Below, in pieces: positions 35,997 to 45,190 of a DNA stretch of 64,000 bases. The DNA lies in NCBI GenBank assembly GCA_021202845.1, contig JAJQCF010000021.1, forward strand, positions 28,427-92,426. The letters are read 5' to 3'. The stretch comes from Oscillospiraceae bacterium. GTDB lineage: Bacteria > Bacillota > Clostridia > Oscillospirales > Oscillospiraceae. Made by a program: the position numbers and the translations under genes. The notes under the pieces were generated by a model. It was given only the letters and a program-made list of their open reading frames with translations. It did not search any database and was not told where the DNA came from. Position 1 is the first letter of the stretch, and every line of letters starts with the position of its first letter.

Positions 35997-37672
35997 TTCC
36001 TGTTCTCGCCGACAATGCCGCGCACGAGCTGCGGCGCGAGCTTGACGAAGTCGCGGTCATATGTCACAAGGCCGTTAAGCTCGTCCTCCACGTCGGTCAT
36101 TTGCTCGTATATGCAGCCCGCGAGCCCCTCCGCGGCGGCGGGTCGAATCTGCTCGCGGTAGAGGTCCCACAGCGCGTATTTGTAGCTGTTGGCGCTCTCG
36201 AATTTTATGGAGCCGTACTCCTTCGGCCCCCAGCAGTGACCCTCCACGCGGAACGAGTAGCCGCCGAACTGGCTCAAAACAACAGCGCGTCCCAGTGAAT
36301 CCGGCCTGAAATTGTACTTTTTTCCGCGCAGGCGGGAGCTTTGAATTTCGCCCCAGCCCTGCTCGCAGCCGCCGCCGACGTGGTCAATGACGCGCTGGCG
36401 GTCATATCTCTGCACAAACTGCGCCACCTTGACCGCGTCGAACTGCCCCCAGCCCTCGCTGAACGGCGTCCACAGCACAATGCAGGGGCAGCTTCCGAGT
36501 GCGGTCAGCATTTCCCGCAGCTCCGTTAGGTACTGCCGCCGGTTCTCCACCGAGGCGCGCCCGAATTTGCGGTACCTGTCGTCGCGTCCGCTGCGCACGG
36601 CTGAAAAGCTCCCCGTACCGCCCGCGGGCATATCCTGCCAGACCATCATGCCCAGACGGTCGCAGTGGTAGTACCAGCGCGCGGGCTCAATCTTCATGTG
36701 CTTGCGTATGGTGTTGAAGCCCATTTCCCGCGCAAGGCGTATGTCGGACTGCAGCGCCTCGTCCGTGGGCGCGGTCATCAGCCCGTCCGGCCACATTCCT
36801 TGGTCAAGCACGCCCGTGCAGAAAATTGGCTCATTGTTCAAAAAGAAGCGTTTAACGCCCTTGCTGTCCGTTGAAACCGTGAATTTGCGCATAGCGAAGT
36901 AGCTCTCTGCATGGTCTTGGCCGAGCGTGAGCTTCAGCATGTAGAGATAAGGGTCGTCGGGTGTCCACGGCCACATTTCACCCACGGGGAGTATGGCGGG
37001 GGAGCCCGCGGGGAAGGAGTGGACGCGCCCGTCAATCTCCGCCGTACACTGTCCCTCGCCTGCGACCCAGAGCTCTACCGTCTCGTCGTCGAAGTGGGGG
37101 ATTATGCGCAGCGCGCGTATGTGGTTTTCCGGCACGCACTCCAGCCACACGGTCTGCCATATGCCGCTCTGGGCGCTGTGCCAAAGCCCGCCGCGCTTCA
37201 GGCGCTGGCGTCCGCGGGCATAGTAGGACTTTTCGCTGAAGTCCTGCACTCTCACAGTCAGGCGGAAGCCGCTGCCGTGTATGAAGTCCGTTATGTCGGC
37301 GGAAAACGGCGTGTAGCCGCCGCAGTGCGTGCAGACGTAAACGCCGTCCACAAAAACCTCGGCAATCTGGTCAACCGCGCCGAAGTTGAGTATGAGCCTG
37401 CCGCGGCGGAAGTCCTCGGGCGGGAGAATGTCCTTGCCGTACCACAAAAATTCGCCCGGCGCAAGCGTGCGCTCCACGCCGGAGAGCGCGCTTTCGGGGG
37501 AAAAAGGTACAAGGATTTTACCCTCCCAGACCGCCGGCGTTTCCGGCGTGTCCGTGAAGGCAAAATCCCAAAGTCCGTTGAGGTTCAGGTAGCTCTCCCG
37601 CTTTAGCTGGGGACGCGGGTACTCCTGCAAAACGGCGTTTCTGTCCAGTTGTTTACCCCACCGGGTAAGCAT
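35993..37672 (-). CDS. Glycoside hydrolase family 2-like protein with Gln at nucleophile position
   Basis: A 559-residue protein with the GH2 layout: N-terminal sugar-binding jelly roll (about 20-190, with NLNGLWDFAFTD and GAVDQIAEVFVDGVYV), immunoglobulin-like domain (about 190-285) and TIM barrel (about 285-559, REMGFNTIRKHMKIEP). The acid/base region reads LWTPFSEGWGQFD (Glu406). The expected nucleophile segment reads VVLSQFGGYSF, Gln468 where GH2 enzymes have Glu. The codon is CAG, one base from GAG. Activity is therefore doubtful. It lacks a signal peptide. GGGGGA lies upstream of ATG 37672. Confidence 0.85.
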   Translation of the reverse strand: MLTRWGKQLDRNAVLQEYPRPQLKRESYLNLNGLWDFAFTDTPETPAVWEGKILVPFSPESALSGVERTLAPGEFLWYGKDILPPEDFRRGRLILNFGAVDQIAEVFVDGVYVCTHCGGYTPFSADITDFIHGSGFRLTVRVQDFSEKSYYARGRQRLKRGGLWHSAQSGIWQTVWLECVPENHIRALRIIPHFDDETVELWVAGEGQCTAEIDGRVHSFPAGSPAILPVGEMWPWTPDDPYLYMLKLTLGQDHAESYFAMRKFTVSTDSKGVKRFFLNNEPIFCTGVLDQGMWPDGLMTAPTDEALQSDIRLAREMGFNTIRKHMKIEPARWYYHCDRLGMMVWQDMPAGGTGSFSAVRSGRDDRYRKFGRASVENRRQYLTELREMLTALGSCPCIVLWTPFSEGWGQFDAVKVAQFVQRYDRQRVIDHVGGGCEQGWGEIQSSRLRGKKYNFRPDSLGRAVVLSQFGGYSFRVEGHCWGPKEYGSIKFESANSYKYALWDLYREQIRPAAAEGLAGCIYEQMTDVEDELNGLVTYDRDFVKLAPQLVRGIVGENRK

Positions 37673-37713
37673 ACGGCTTTCCCCCTAACCGCCCGGTTAT
37701 TTGCTTTCGACTG

Positions 37714-39267
37714 TCAAAACTCCATGAGCTTTAAGTCGGGTGAAATCTCTATATCAAAGCCCAAAACGTCCAAAATCTGCGTTTGGAGGTCTATTCCGGG
37801 CGCTATTTCCGTGAGGACGATGCCGTTCGGCCCGAGGCGGAAAACGCAGCGCTCGGTGATGTACATTATGTCCTGATTGTTCTCGCGCGCATTGACAACG
37901 GAGAAGCCGAATGTCTGCACCTTTTCCACGATTTTGGGGATAGAGCCCTCGTGCTCTATCGTGACCTTTTCGCCGTCGAACGTGCCGCGCAGCCCCTTGG
38001 CGGTGAACGTGAAGCAGAACGCCACCTTTTTTGTGGCCTGCGATATGTTGGCGAAGCCGCCTATGCCGCTGAGCTTGCCCTTTGTGTAGTGGCCGTTGAC
38101 GTTGCCTGACTTTTCCACTTCCAGCGCGCCGATGAAGCACATATCCAGACCGCCGCCCTCGTAGAAGTCAAACTGGCGCGCCATATCCATCATGGTGTCG
38201 GGGCCTATTGACACGCCGAACGCGCGGCCGCCGAGCGGGAAGCCGCCGGTGTGGCCGGACTCAACGGAGAGGTGGATGTCGTCCGTCAGGCCGTGGTCAA
38301 GAACCTCCTCGGCAATCAGCTCGGGTATGCCGATGCCGATGTTGACTATCATATCCGGCTTCAGCTCGTGGAAGGCGCGTTTGGCAATGGCGGTGTGCAG
38401 CGAGTTTCTGGCGCTGGTGGCCTGCACCTTTTCGCGCATCTCCTCGCGGCAGGCGCGCAGAACTGTGCCCGTGGGGACATAGTTGCCGCAGATGTAGTCG
38501 TAGTAGCCTTCCATGCCGGTTATCTGCTGCTGCTGCGGGCAGAGCACAATGGCGTCCACAAGCGCGGAGGGCACCTGCACAGTGCGCGGGTTCATGTTGC
38601 GGTTGACGACGTTCAGCACTTGGACAATGACCTTGCCGCCGTTGCGGTGAGTGGCCTGCGCCACGGAGAGCGCGTCAATGCTGCCGCACTCGTTGCGGAA
38701 GGATATGTTGCCCCTCTCGTCGCAGACGGAGGCTTTGAGAAACGCAATATCAACGTGCGGAATGTCGTAGGCCAGCTTTTCCGTGCCGTCGAATGTCTTG
38801 ATGTAGTGGACAAGCTCCCTTGTGCTTTTTTCGTTGAGCTGGTAGCCGCCGATGCGCGGGTCAACAAAGAGGTTGAGGCCGGTCTTGGTGGCGAGCGTCG
38901 TGTCCCCGCAGGCCGCCGCGCGTATCATGTGGCTCATAACGCCGCCGGGGAGGTTGTAGCCCTCTATTTTGTTGTCCATAATGCACTGTCCTGTGCGCTT
39001 GAGCGAGCCGAAAAAGCCGATTACACAGCGGTCAACGGCTCCCTCGCATATATAGCCCTCCACATCGCTGTCCTCAACATAATCGCTGAAGGAAAAGGGG
39101 CTGTAAACGGAGAGGTGACGCGGCGTGCCGGTCTCGCGGAAGCGCTTTGTCAGCGCCTTGTTCAGCTCCACGGGCGAGGCCACCGCGGAAAAGGAATTTA
39201 TCCAGATGGTATCTCCGTCCTTGACAAGGCCGATGGCCTCCTCCATGCTGACTATCTTGTCTGTCAC
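37714..39267 (-). CDS. Acyl-CoA:carboxylate CoA-transferase (YdiF/propionate CoA-transferase type)
   Basis: A 517-residue family I CoA-transferase with alpha and beta halves fused, moving CoA between short-chain acids in fermentation. The N-terminal half has GDTIWINSF; the second half has IVNIGIGIPELIAEE and VESGHTGGFPLGG, whose Glu is the catalytic residue that forms the CoA thioester. GLDMCFIGALEVEKSGNVN and GIGGFANISQATKKV also match. GTG 39267 is chosen because GGAGG lies about 9 nt upstream; an in-frame TTG further up has none. Confidence 0.9.
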   Translation of the reverse strand: MTDKIVSMEEAIGLVKDGDTIWINSFSAVASPVELNKALTKRFRETGTPRHLSVYSPFSFSDYVEDSDVEGYICEGAVDRCVIGFFGSLKRTGQCIMDNKIEGYNLPGGVMSHMIRAAACGDTTLATKTGLNLFVDPRIGGYQLNEKSTRELVHYIKTFDGTEKLAYDIPHVDIAFLKASVCDERGNISFRNECGSIDALSVAQATHRNGGKVIVQVLNVVNRNMNPRTVQVPSALVDAIVLCPQQQQITGMEGYYDYICGNYVPTGTVLRACREEMREKVQATSARNSLHTAIAKRAFHELKPDMIVNIGIGIPELIAEEVLDHGLTDDIHLSVESGHTGGFPLGGRAFGVSIGPDTMMDMARQFDFYEGGGLDMCFIGALEVEKSGNVNGHYTKGKLSGIGGFANISQATKKVAFCFTFTAKGLRGTFDGEKVTIEHEGSIPKIVEKVQTFGFSVVNARENNQDIMYITERCVFRLGPNGIVLTEIAPGIDLQTQILDVLGFDIEISPDLKLMEF

Positions 39268-39372
39268 AAATGTGTTCCTCCCTGAAAGCGGCCGCAAGCG
39301 GGGCCTGTATTTTTATGATTGCCGCTGCCCGTCAGCTTTATAACAGCCTCGGGCTGCGGAGATTTGAAAAAT

Positions 39373-40623
39373 TTATTTTGTATGAATGTTTATATACATC
39401 GCGCGGAGCTTGGAGTATACAAGGTTCTGCTCGCCGTAGAGCCCGTAGGTCCCCGAAAGAGTGTAGCTGACCGCGACCGCCGCCGCGAAGAGCGGCAGAG
39501 CCTCGGAGCCGAACAGCTCCACGCTCATTAGGAGCATGGCGAACGGGCAGTTCAGCACCCCGCACAGCAGCGATATTAAGCCAACCGCGGCGCAGAAGCC
39601 CGGCTGGAATCCGATTAGCGTACCCACCAAGCAGCCGAATGTTGAGCCGATGAACATGGTGGGGACAATCTCGCCGCCCTTGAAGCCGAACGAGACTGTG
39701 AGCACGGTGAAGAGCATTTTCAGCGCGAAGGCCTCCGGCTCCGCCGAGCCGCCTATTGCGCGCTGCACAACGTCCAGCCCCAGACTGTTGTAGTCGTAGG
39801 TTCCGACCAGCCACGTCAGCACGGCCACCGCCGCGCCGCCGACCATAGGACGGAGCCAAGGGTATTTTATATGCGCCTTCGCCGCGGCCTCGGTGTGGTG
39901 CAGCGCAAGGCAGAAAACGATGGACAGCACGGCGCAGCAGACCGCCACCAGCAGCACGGCGCCGACGGAGGCGAGGGTCATTGCCGGCAGCTCCGGCAAG
40001 CCGAGGCTCACGCCCTTTACGTCCAGCGCGGAGGCTATAGCGCCCGCCGTGAGCGACGCCGTGAGGCAGGGCACAAGTCCCGCGTAGTAAAATATGCCGA
40101 CGCTGGCAACCTCCAGCGAGAAGACCGCCGCCGCCACCGGCACACCGAAGAGCGCTGAAAATACGCTCGCCATTCCGCAGGCCACCGCAAGGTGCATATC
40201 CCGCTCGTCCAAGCGGATAAGCCGCCCCAAGTTCCAGCCGATAGCGCCGCCGATTTGCAGCGCGGCTCCCTCGCGTCCGGCGCTGCCGCCGAAGAGGTGG
40301 GTGATTACTGTGGAAACAAAGATGAGCGGCGCCATTATTATGGGCACGTCCTCCTTGCGGTGGACAGCCTTGATAACGCGGTTCGTGTCCAGCGGCACGC
40401 GCGCTGCGGCGTACATTCCGGCAGTGGCAAGCCCGCCCAGCGGCAGCATCCAAACCAGCCACGGCCTGACCTCGCGCACACCGATAACCAGCTCGACTAA
40501 CTTGTGGAACAGCGTTCCCACCAAGCCGCCCGCGGCTCCCAGCAGCAGCCCGATGGCCAGCCACTTGAAGAAGTATTTAATATACTTTACCGAACGCTCC
40601 GGCAGAGATTTCAGCTCGTCCAT
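39373..40623 (-). CDS. CLC family antiporter, possibly fluoride-type (CLC-F)
   Basis: A 416-residue CLC protein. The ion-pathway motif GGSAGREGAALQIGG contains the gating Glu, and GFKGGEIVPTMFIGSTFG is the third conserved segment. The usual first motif GSGIP is replaced by LDTNRVIKAVHR, and the stretch THLFGGSAGREG resembles CLC-F fluoride/proton antiporters rather than chloride types. No fluoride riboswitch was found in the short leader. ATG 40623; GGGGAG is about 13 nt upstream. The fluoride assignment is inference. Confidence 0.85.
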   Translation of the reverse strand: MDELKSLPERSVKYIKYFFKWLAIGLLLGAAGGLVGTLFHKLVELVIGVREVRPWLVWMLPLGGLATAGMYAAARVPLDTNRVIKAVHRKEDVPIIMAPLIFVSTVITHLFGGSAGREGAALQIGGAIGWNLGRLIRLDERDMHLAVACGMASVFSALFGVPVAAAVFSLEVASVGIFYYAGLVPCLTASLTAGAIASALDVKGVSLGLPELPAMTLASVGAVLLVAVCCAVLSIVFCLALHHTEAAAKAHIKYPWLRPMVGGAAVAVLTWLVGTYDYNSLGLDVVQRAIGGSAEPEAFALKMLFTVLTVSFGFKGGEIVPTMFIGSTFGCLVGTLIGFQPGFCAAVGLISLLCGVLNCPFAMLLMSVELFGSEALPLFAAAVAVSYTLSGTYGLYGEQNLVYSKLRAMYINIHTK

Positions 40624-40673
40624 GTGCGCCCACGACGCTCCCCTTTAACAAGAAACTTTGTTTTCCTTATAGT

Positions 40674-40702
40674 ATTATAAAGCAAGGGTAAAATCTTCAC
40701 AA
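40674..40702 (-). promoter_or_regulatory. Promoter TTGTGA-N17-TATAAT of the CLC gene
   Basis: On the minus strand, -35 TTGTGA at 40702-40697 and perfect -10 TATAAT at 40679-40674. The start near 40667 gives a leader of about 44 nt, too short for a riboswitch. Confidence 0.65.
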
Positions 40703-40780
40703 CCGAAATTTAGCAGAAATTTTGCACAATTTCGCACCCGTTTTTTCAGCATATTGACGGCAAAGTGCGTTTCGCGGCAC

Positions 40781-41863
40781 TTAGCCCACCGCCCAGCTCT
40801 CCGTGCTTGGTGTTCCCGTGGCCTCGATGGGGACAATTCTCGCGCCGTCGGTGCCGCCCAAGGCCGCCTCCAGCGCCTGAACGTCGGAGGCAAAGTAATC
40901 GGGCGTGGTTTCAATATATATCCTGTCGAACACTGCCCAGAACAGCTCAAGGCTCTGTCCCAGCTCCGCCGAGGTGCCGCCGCGCAGCGCCTCCGTCTCG
41001 CACCTTGCGCTGAGCCTTAGACCCAGCTCGTCCGCCTCCGAGCGCAGCCACAGCGCGAAGGACGACACCGCCGCCGAGTTCTCCGGCGTGGCGGTCATCT
41101 CTTCGGAGTAGACAATGCCCTCCGCGGCGGGCAGGTAAAGCCCGCTGACGACAATTTCGTCAAAGCCCATGTCCGCCAACTGGGTCATCAGCGCGGAGTA
41201 ATACTCCCGCACCTCGTCGTTATAGGGGTCGAGCCAAGCGCATGCGCCGTCGGTTATCGCGGCAAGCGACGCATTTTTCAGCGCCAAGGGCAGATTGCGG
41301 GTTGCCATGCCGTAGTCGGCGAGCGTGCTTATCTCCGCCGCCAGCCACAGGCTCTCACCGGCGGAGGCGAACGACGACGCCAGCTCCTCCGTGCCGTCCA
41401 AGCCGTAGGACACGGCCAGCGGCAGGCCGCTCAGCCACATGAGCTGTCCGTCCTCGGCCTTGAGCTGCACAAGCAGCGCGTTGGCTCCGCCGGAAGCGGC
41501 GGACGAGGCGTAGTAGTTCAAATTGGCGGCGCTGACGCCCTCCGCGCGGACATAGAGCGCGCGTATATTCTCTAAATTTTCTCCCGCGCCGGTGTAAACC
41601 TCGCTGTAGTCCGGCGCGTCCACAACGATTTCCGTGTCCACGCTGCCCACAGCCGCGGCGTCGGAGGCGCTCGATGTGTCCGCAGAAGTCTCGCTGCTGT
41701 CAAATCTGATATGCGCGCCGTCCTTGTCGTAGACCACGAACTGCTGCATATAGTAGAAGAGCCACGCCGCCAAAATTACCAGAACGGCGGCGAGGAACAG
41801 CAGCGCCGTTATTATCCAGCGGTACCTGCGCTTGCCCCTGTAAAATTCCTTTGGTCTGCCCAT
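40781..41863 (-). CDS. Membrane-anchored putative glycoside hydrolase (DUF4015-like)
   Basis: A 360-residue protein. A basic N-terminus (RGKRRYRW) and one TM helix (about 17-40) anchor it, with an Asp/Ser-rich linker after. Residues about 105-355 look like a TIM barrel of the DUF4015 putative glycosidase group: NIRALYVRAEGVSAAN, ACAWLDPYNDEVREYY, LADMGFDEIVVSGLYLP and RIYIETTPDYF. ATG 41863 follows AAAGGG. It ends the operon that begins with the GT39 gene. Confidence 0.65.
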   Translation of the reverse strand: MGRPKEFYRGKRRYRWIITALLFLAAVLVILAAWLFYYMQQFVVYDKDGAHIRFDSSETSADTSSASDAAAVGSVDTEIVVDAPDYSEVYTGAGENLENIRALYVRAEGVSAANLNYYASSAASGGANALLVQLKAEDGQLMWLSGLPLAVSYGLDGTEELASSFASAGESLWLAAEISTLADYGMATRNLPLALKNASLAAITDGACAWLDPYNDEVREYYSALMTQLADMGFDEIVVSGLYLPAAEGIVYSEEMTATPENSAAVSSFALWLRSEADELGLRLSARCETEALRGGTSAELGQSLELFWAVFDRIYIETTPDYFASDVQALEAALGGTDGARIVPIEATGTPSTESWAVG

Positions 41864-41876
41864 AGAGGACCCTTTC

Positions 41877-42314
41877 TCACCGCGACTGAATGTTGTCCAG
41901 CATTTCCACCCGTCTGGCATGGCGTCCGCCGTCGAACGGCGTGGTCAGGAATATTTCAACAATCTTCAGCGCCAAGCCGCTGCCGAGTGTGCGCGCGCCG
42001 AGGGCGAGAATGTTGGCGTTGTTGTGGCGGCGGCACATCTCCGCGGAATAGCAGTCCGCGCAGTTGGCGCAGCGTATGCCGCCGACCTTGTTGGCCGCAA
42101 TAGAGATGCCGATGCCGGTGCCGCAGATGAGTATGCCGCGCTCGCACTCGCCGGAGGCCACCGCGCGCGCAACGGCCTCGCCGTACACGGGGTAGTCGCA
42201 GCTGGCCTCGGTGTAGGTGCCGAAGTCGCGGTACTCTATCCCTTGCTCCGCCAGATATTTCATAATCTCCTGCTTGAGACCGTAGCCCCCGTGGTCTGAA
42301 CCTATTGCAAGCAT
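41877..42314 (-). CDS. rpiB: Ribose 5-phosphate isomerase B
   Basis: A 145-residue isomerase linking ribose and ribulose 5-phosphates. LAIGSDHGGYGLK (N-terminal Asp/His site), the CGTGIGISIAANK phosphate loop, CADCYSAEMCRRHNNANILALGAR and the C-terminal FDGGRHARRVEMLD match RpiB. ATG 42314 is 8 nt after AAGGAG. The gene lies between a PHP phosphatase and a DUF4015 protein. Confidence 0.95.
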   Translation of the reverse strand: MLAIGSDHGGYGLKQEIMKYLAEQGIEYRDFGTYTEASCDYPVYGEAVARAVASGECERGILICGTGIGISIAANKVGGIRCANCADCYSAEMCRRHNNANILALGARTLGSGLALKIVEIFLTTPFDGGRHARRVEMLDNIQSR

Positions 42315-42358
42315 TTTCAAAACTCCTTAAATGTGGTTTTCGTTAAATTTATTCGTCG

Positions 42359-43177
42359 TCAGTCTATTGCCGTGAATTCCGGCTTACGGCGGCGGAATGT
42401 TGTCACGTATTTGAAGCCGCAGCGCTTTGCCAGCTCGTAGCCCTCGCGGACGCATTTTCCGGCGTCCTCGGGGCGGTGGGCGTCTGAGCCGACGGTTATT
42501 ATCTCCCCGCCGAGCGATTTATACAGCTGCAGTACGCTCTCATCGGGGAAGGCCTCAAGACCGTCGCGTATGCCGGAGCAGTTTATTTCAATGCCTCTGC
42601 CGTTGGCGATGAGGATTTTGAAAAGCTGCTCAACTTTGTCGCCCCAGCGCTCAAGCGTGAGCTTGACGTCAAACCCGCGGCGGCTCATGTCCCGCCTGCA
42701 ATAGCCAACGTGCGCCATTACGTCGAAAAAGTCCATTTTTGCTATCTCTATCAGCTTGTCCATGTACTCGTCGTAAAGCGCCTCGCAGTGCTCGCGGCTT
42801 TTGTAGTCGATGTAGTAAAAGTCGCCCTCCTGCGGCAGAACGTGCAGCGAGCCCATGACGAAGTCCAGCCCCGGGCTCTGCGCTGCCTCCGCCGCCATCT
42901 GCGGGTTGAATATTGCCTCGCCCAGCTCAACGCCCAAGCGTATATCCAGCGGCTCGCCGTGGCGCGCGCGCATATACTCGTAGCGCCGCACAGTCTCATA
43001 GGCCGCCGTCGGCATGACCGGCACGGGGAGAAAGTTCACCCAGTCCACCATGTCCATGTGGTTCGTGAAGCACATCTGCTGCATACCCGCCGCCGCTTCC
43101 GCCAGCGCCATTTCGTACATGCTCGCGTCCGAGTCCAGAGAAATATCGGAGTGAACGTGATAGTCTGCCAAAAACAT
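42359..43177 (-). CDS. Histidinol-phosphatase family PHP phosphoesterase
   Basis: A 272-residue PHP-domain phosphatase. YHVHSDISLDS is the first metal motif, CFTNHMDMVDWV the second, LGVELG and GSLHVLPQ the middle, and VGSDAHRPEDAGK the last. This matches HisJ-type histidinol-phosphate phosphatase. No other his genes are near, so another phosphoester is possible. ATG 43177 has GAAGAGG 7 nt upstream. Confidence 0.82.
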   Translation of the reverse strand: MFLADYHVHSDISLDSDASMYEMALAEAAAGMQQMCFTNHMDMVDWVNFLPVPVMPTAAYETVRRYEYMRARHGEPLDIRLGVELGEAIFNPQMAAEAAQSPGLDFVMGSLHVLPQEGDFYYIDYKSREHCEALYDEYMDKLIEIAKMDFFDVMAHVGYCRRDMSRRGFDVKLTLERWGDKVEQLFKILIANGRGIEINCSGIRDGLEAFPDESVLQLYKSLGGEIITVGSDAHRPEDAGKCVREGYELAKRCGFKYVTTFRRRKPEFTAID

Positions 43178-43204
43178 AGTCAAACCTCTTCAAAAAATTT
43201 AATG

Positions 43205-45070
43205 TCAGAACGGCCACCTCGGCAGCCATTTCAGGAAATACGCTCCGTACTGCGCCGGTATCCACGCGCCGCTGAGTACGGGATAGAACATGACAAAGAG
43301 CGCCGTACACGCCGCTGTGAAGCCGAAAACCGGCCTCCGCCAGCGCGGAAGATAGTCCCGCATTTCCGCAAACACCCTGCCGATTGCCAGCACAAGGAAC
43401 ACCATCGAGGGGAAGTAGTGGTACTCGTAGGTCGTGCGCGTGACGAACACCCACGGCACGAGCTGCGCCAGATAGCCGACGAGGATGAAAAGCGCCCGCT
43501 TGTCCCGCCGCGCGGCGACGAGATAGACCATGAACAGCATGGCCGCCAGCCCCATCCAGCACACGAGCGGGTTCAAAAACGCGCCGAAGGACGAGCGCAT
43601 ATCGCCGTCGTATTCAAGATAATACAAAATCGGCCTTATGTCCAGCACCCACTCGTACCAGCGCGAGGAGTAGGGGTGCGTGGAGGAAATTCCGCTGTGG
43701 TAGGAGAACATATATTTGTTGTTATCTGTTACAATGTCCAAATACTCGCGCGAGAAAAACATGCTCGGCGCGCTGAGACCGCTGGACGTGCCGTAAGGCC
43801 AATAGCTGACATAATAGATGCCGAGCGGCACCGCGACAAAAAAGACAAGGCACCAGAGAATATTTTGCACGGCCTCTTTTGCCCCGCACCCGCGCCGCGT
43901 GCGGAAAATGCGGTCAAGCAGCCACAGCACGGCCAGCCCAGCGCCGGCGTAGATGCACGTCCACTTGCAGGCGCAGCCAATGCCGAAGCTGATTCCGCTG
44001 AGAGCCAGCGGCAGCCGCCAGCCGCGGCGCGCCGAGTCCTTGTCCGTGCGCAGATAGATGTACATGAACAGGTACATCAGCAGTATGAAGAACACGGCGT
44101 AGGTGTCGATTGTGGCAATGCGCGTCTGCACAAAGTGCATGAAGTCAAAGGCGAATATCACCGTGCAGCAGGCGGGAACCGCCGTGCCGCCGAAAAGCCG
44201 CTTGAGCAGCAGATAAATGACCGGCAGCATCGCCGCGCCGAAGAGCGTTCCCGAAAAGCGCCAGCCGAAGGGCGTCATGCCGAATAATTTTATTCCGGCG
44301 GCTATAATCAGCTTGCCCAGCGGCGGGTGGGTTATTTCATAGGGGTAGACGTTCTGCACGTTTTCGTACGCCGTGCGCGCGTGGTATATCTCGTCAAAAT
44401 ATGTGCTGTTGAGGTAGCCGGGACTTTCGGGTATCGTGTCCTGCTCGTCAAAGAGCGCCGCCGTGCCTCCGCTGTAGGTGAGACTGTCGGACGAGATTAG
44501 CCCGCCCTCGGCGTCGTAAAGAGCCAATTCACCCAGCCAGAGGCACGAGTCCGCCGTAATGCGCAGGTAGCGCACCGGCTCCTGCTCCTCGTTCAGCTCC
44601 GCTTCAATCCACTTGAAAAGGTCGGCGTAGGACTGCTCCATTTCCGGCTGGTCAACCCAGTTCTCGCCGTCAGAGCTAAATTCCAGACGGTAAGCGCCGG
44701 TGTGCAGGCCGGTGTAGTACATAATGCCGCCGAGCGTTGTCGGCTCGCTGAGCTCTATAAGCGCATATTGTCCCCGCGCCGTGAATTTGCAGAAGCTCTG
44801 CGGCGCGGCGGTGTCGCCAAGACCCGTGAAGGCTGTCGCCGTGTAGCACACGGTTATTATGCCCAGCGCAAGGGCGTCGCGGCGGCAAAAGTGCCTGCCC
44901 GCCGCCCGCACGGGGCCGTGTATATCGTATCCCGCTTCCAGAGCGCGGACAAAGCACGCAGATATGACAAATATGAAAAAAATTGCTGCAACAGCAAACA
45001 CACCCGCGACAGTCACCGCCATACCTCCGAGATACGCTGATAACAATATTGTATCACCTTTTCCCGCCAT
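43205..45070 (-). CDS. GT39/PMT-family glycosyltransferase with F5/8-type C insert
   Basis: A 621-residue membrane mannosyltransferase-like protein. TM1 and TM2 are near residues 12-40 and 67-82. Residues about 90-190 form a discoidin (F5/8 type C)-like external domain: FTARGQYALIELSEPTTLGG, YRLEFSSDGENWV, RYLRITADSCLWLGELALYD. The acidic PMT loop motif STYFDEIYHARTAYE and EITHPPLGKLIIA follow, then about nine TMs. PMT proteins use lipid-linked sugars on the outer face; the inserted domain may bind glycan. The start is weakly supported (poor ribosome site). Confidence 0.82.
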   Translation of the reverse strand: MAGKGDTILLSAYLGGMAVTVAGVFAVAAIFFIFVISACFVRALEAGYDIHGPVRAAGRHFCRRDALALGIITVCYTATAFTGLGDTAAPQSFCKFTARGQYALIELSEPTTLGGIMYYTGLHTGAYRLEFSSDGENWVDQPEMEQSYADLFKWIEAELNEEQEPVRYLRITADSCLWLGELALYDAEGGLISSDSLTYSGGTAALFDEQDTIPESPGYLNSTYFDEIYHARTAYENVQNVYPYEITHPPLGKLIIAAGIKLFGMTPFGWRFSGTLFGAAMLPVIYLLLKRLFGGTAVPACCTVIFAFDFMHFVQTRIATIDTYAVFFILLMYLFMYIYLRTDKDSARRGWRLPLALSGISFGIGCACKWTCIYAGAGLAVLWLLDRIFRTRRGCGAKEAVQNILWCLVFFVAVPLGIYYVSYWPYGTSSGLSAPSMFFSREYLDIVTDNNKYMFSYHSGISSTHPYSSRWYEWVLDIRPILYYLEYDGDMRSSFGAFLNPLVCWMGLAAMLFMVYLVAARRDKRALFILVGYLAQLVPWVFVTRTTYEYHYFPSMVFLVLAIGRVFAEMRDYLPRWRRPVFGFTAACTALFVMFYPVLSGAWIPAQYGAYFLKWLPRWPF

Positions 45071-45190
45071 TGTCTACTGTGCGGATTTGTCTTTTGCCGA
45101 GCAAAACGCCGCGGCGGCCTTCGCCCTGTAGCCGGACGACGGCCGCCTGAAAAGCAATGCGGAGACAGCGCAAAGCGAGCCTGCGCGCCG

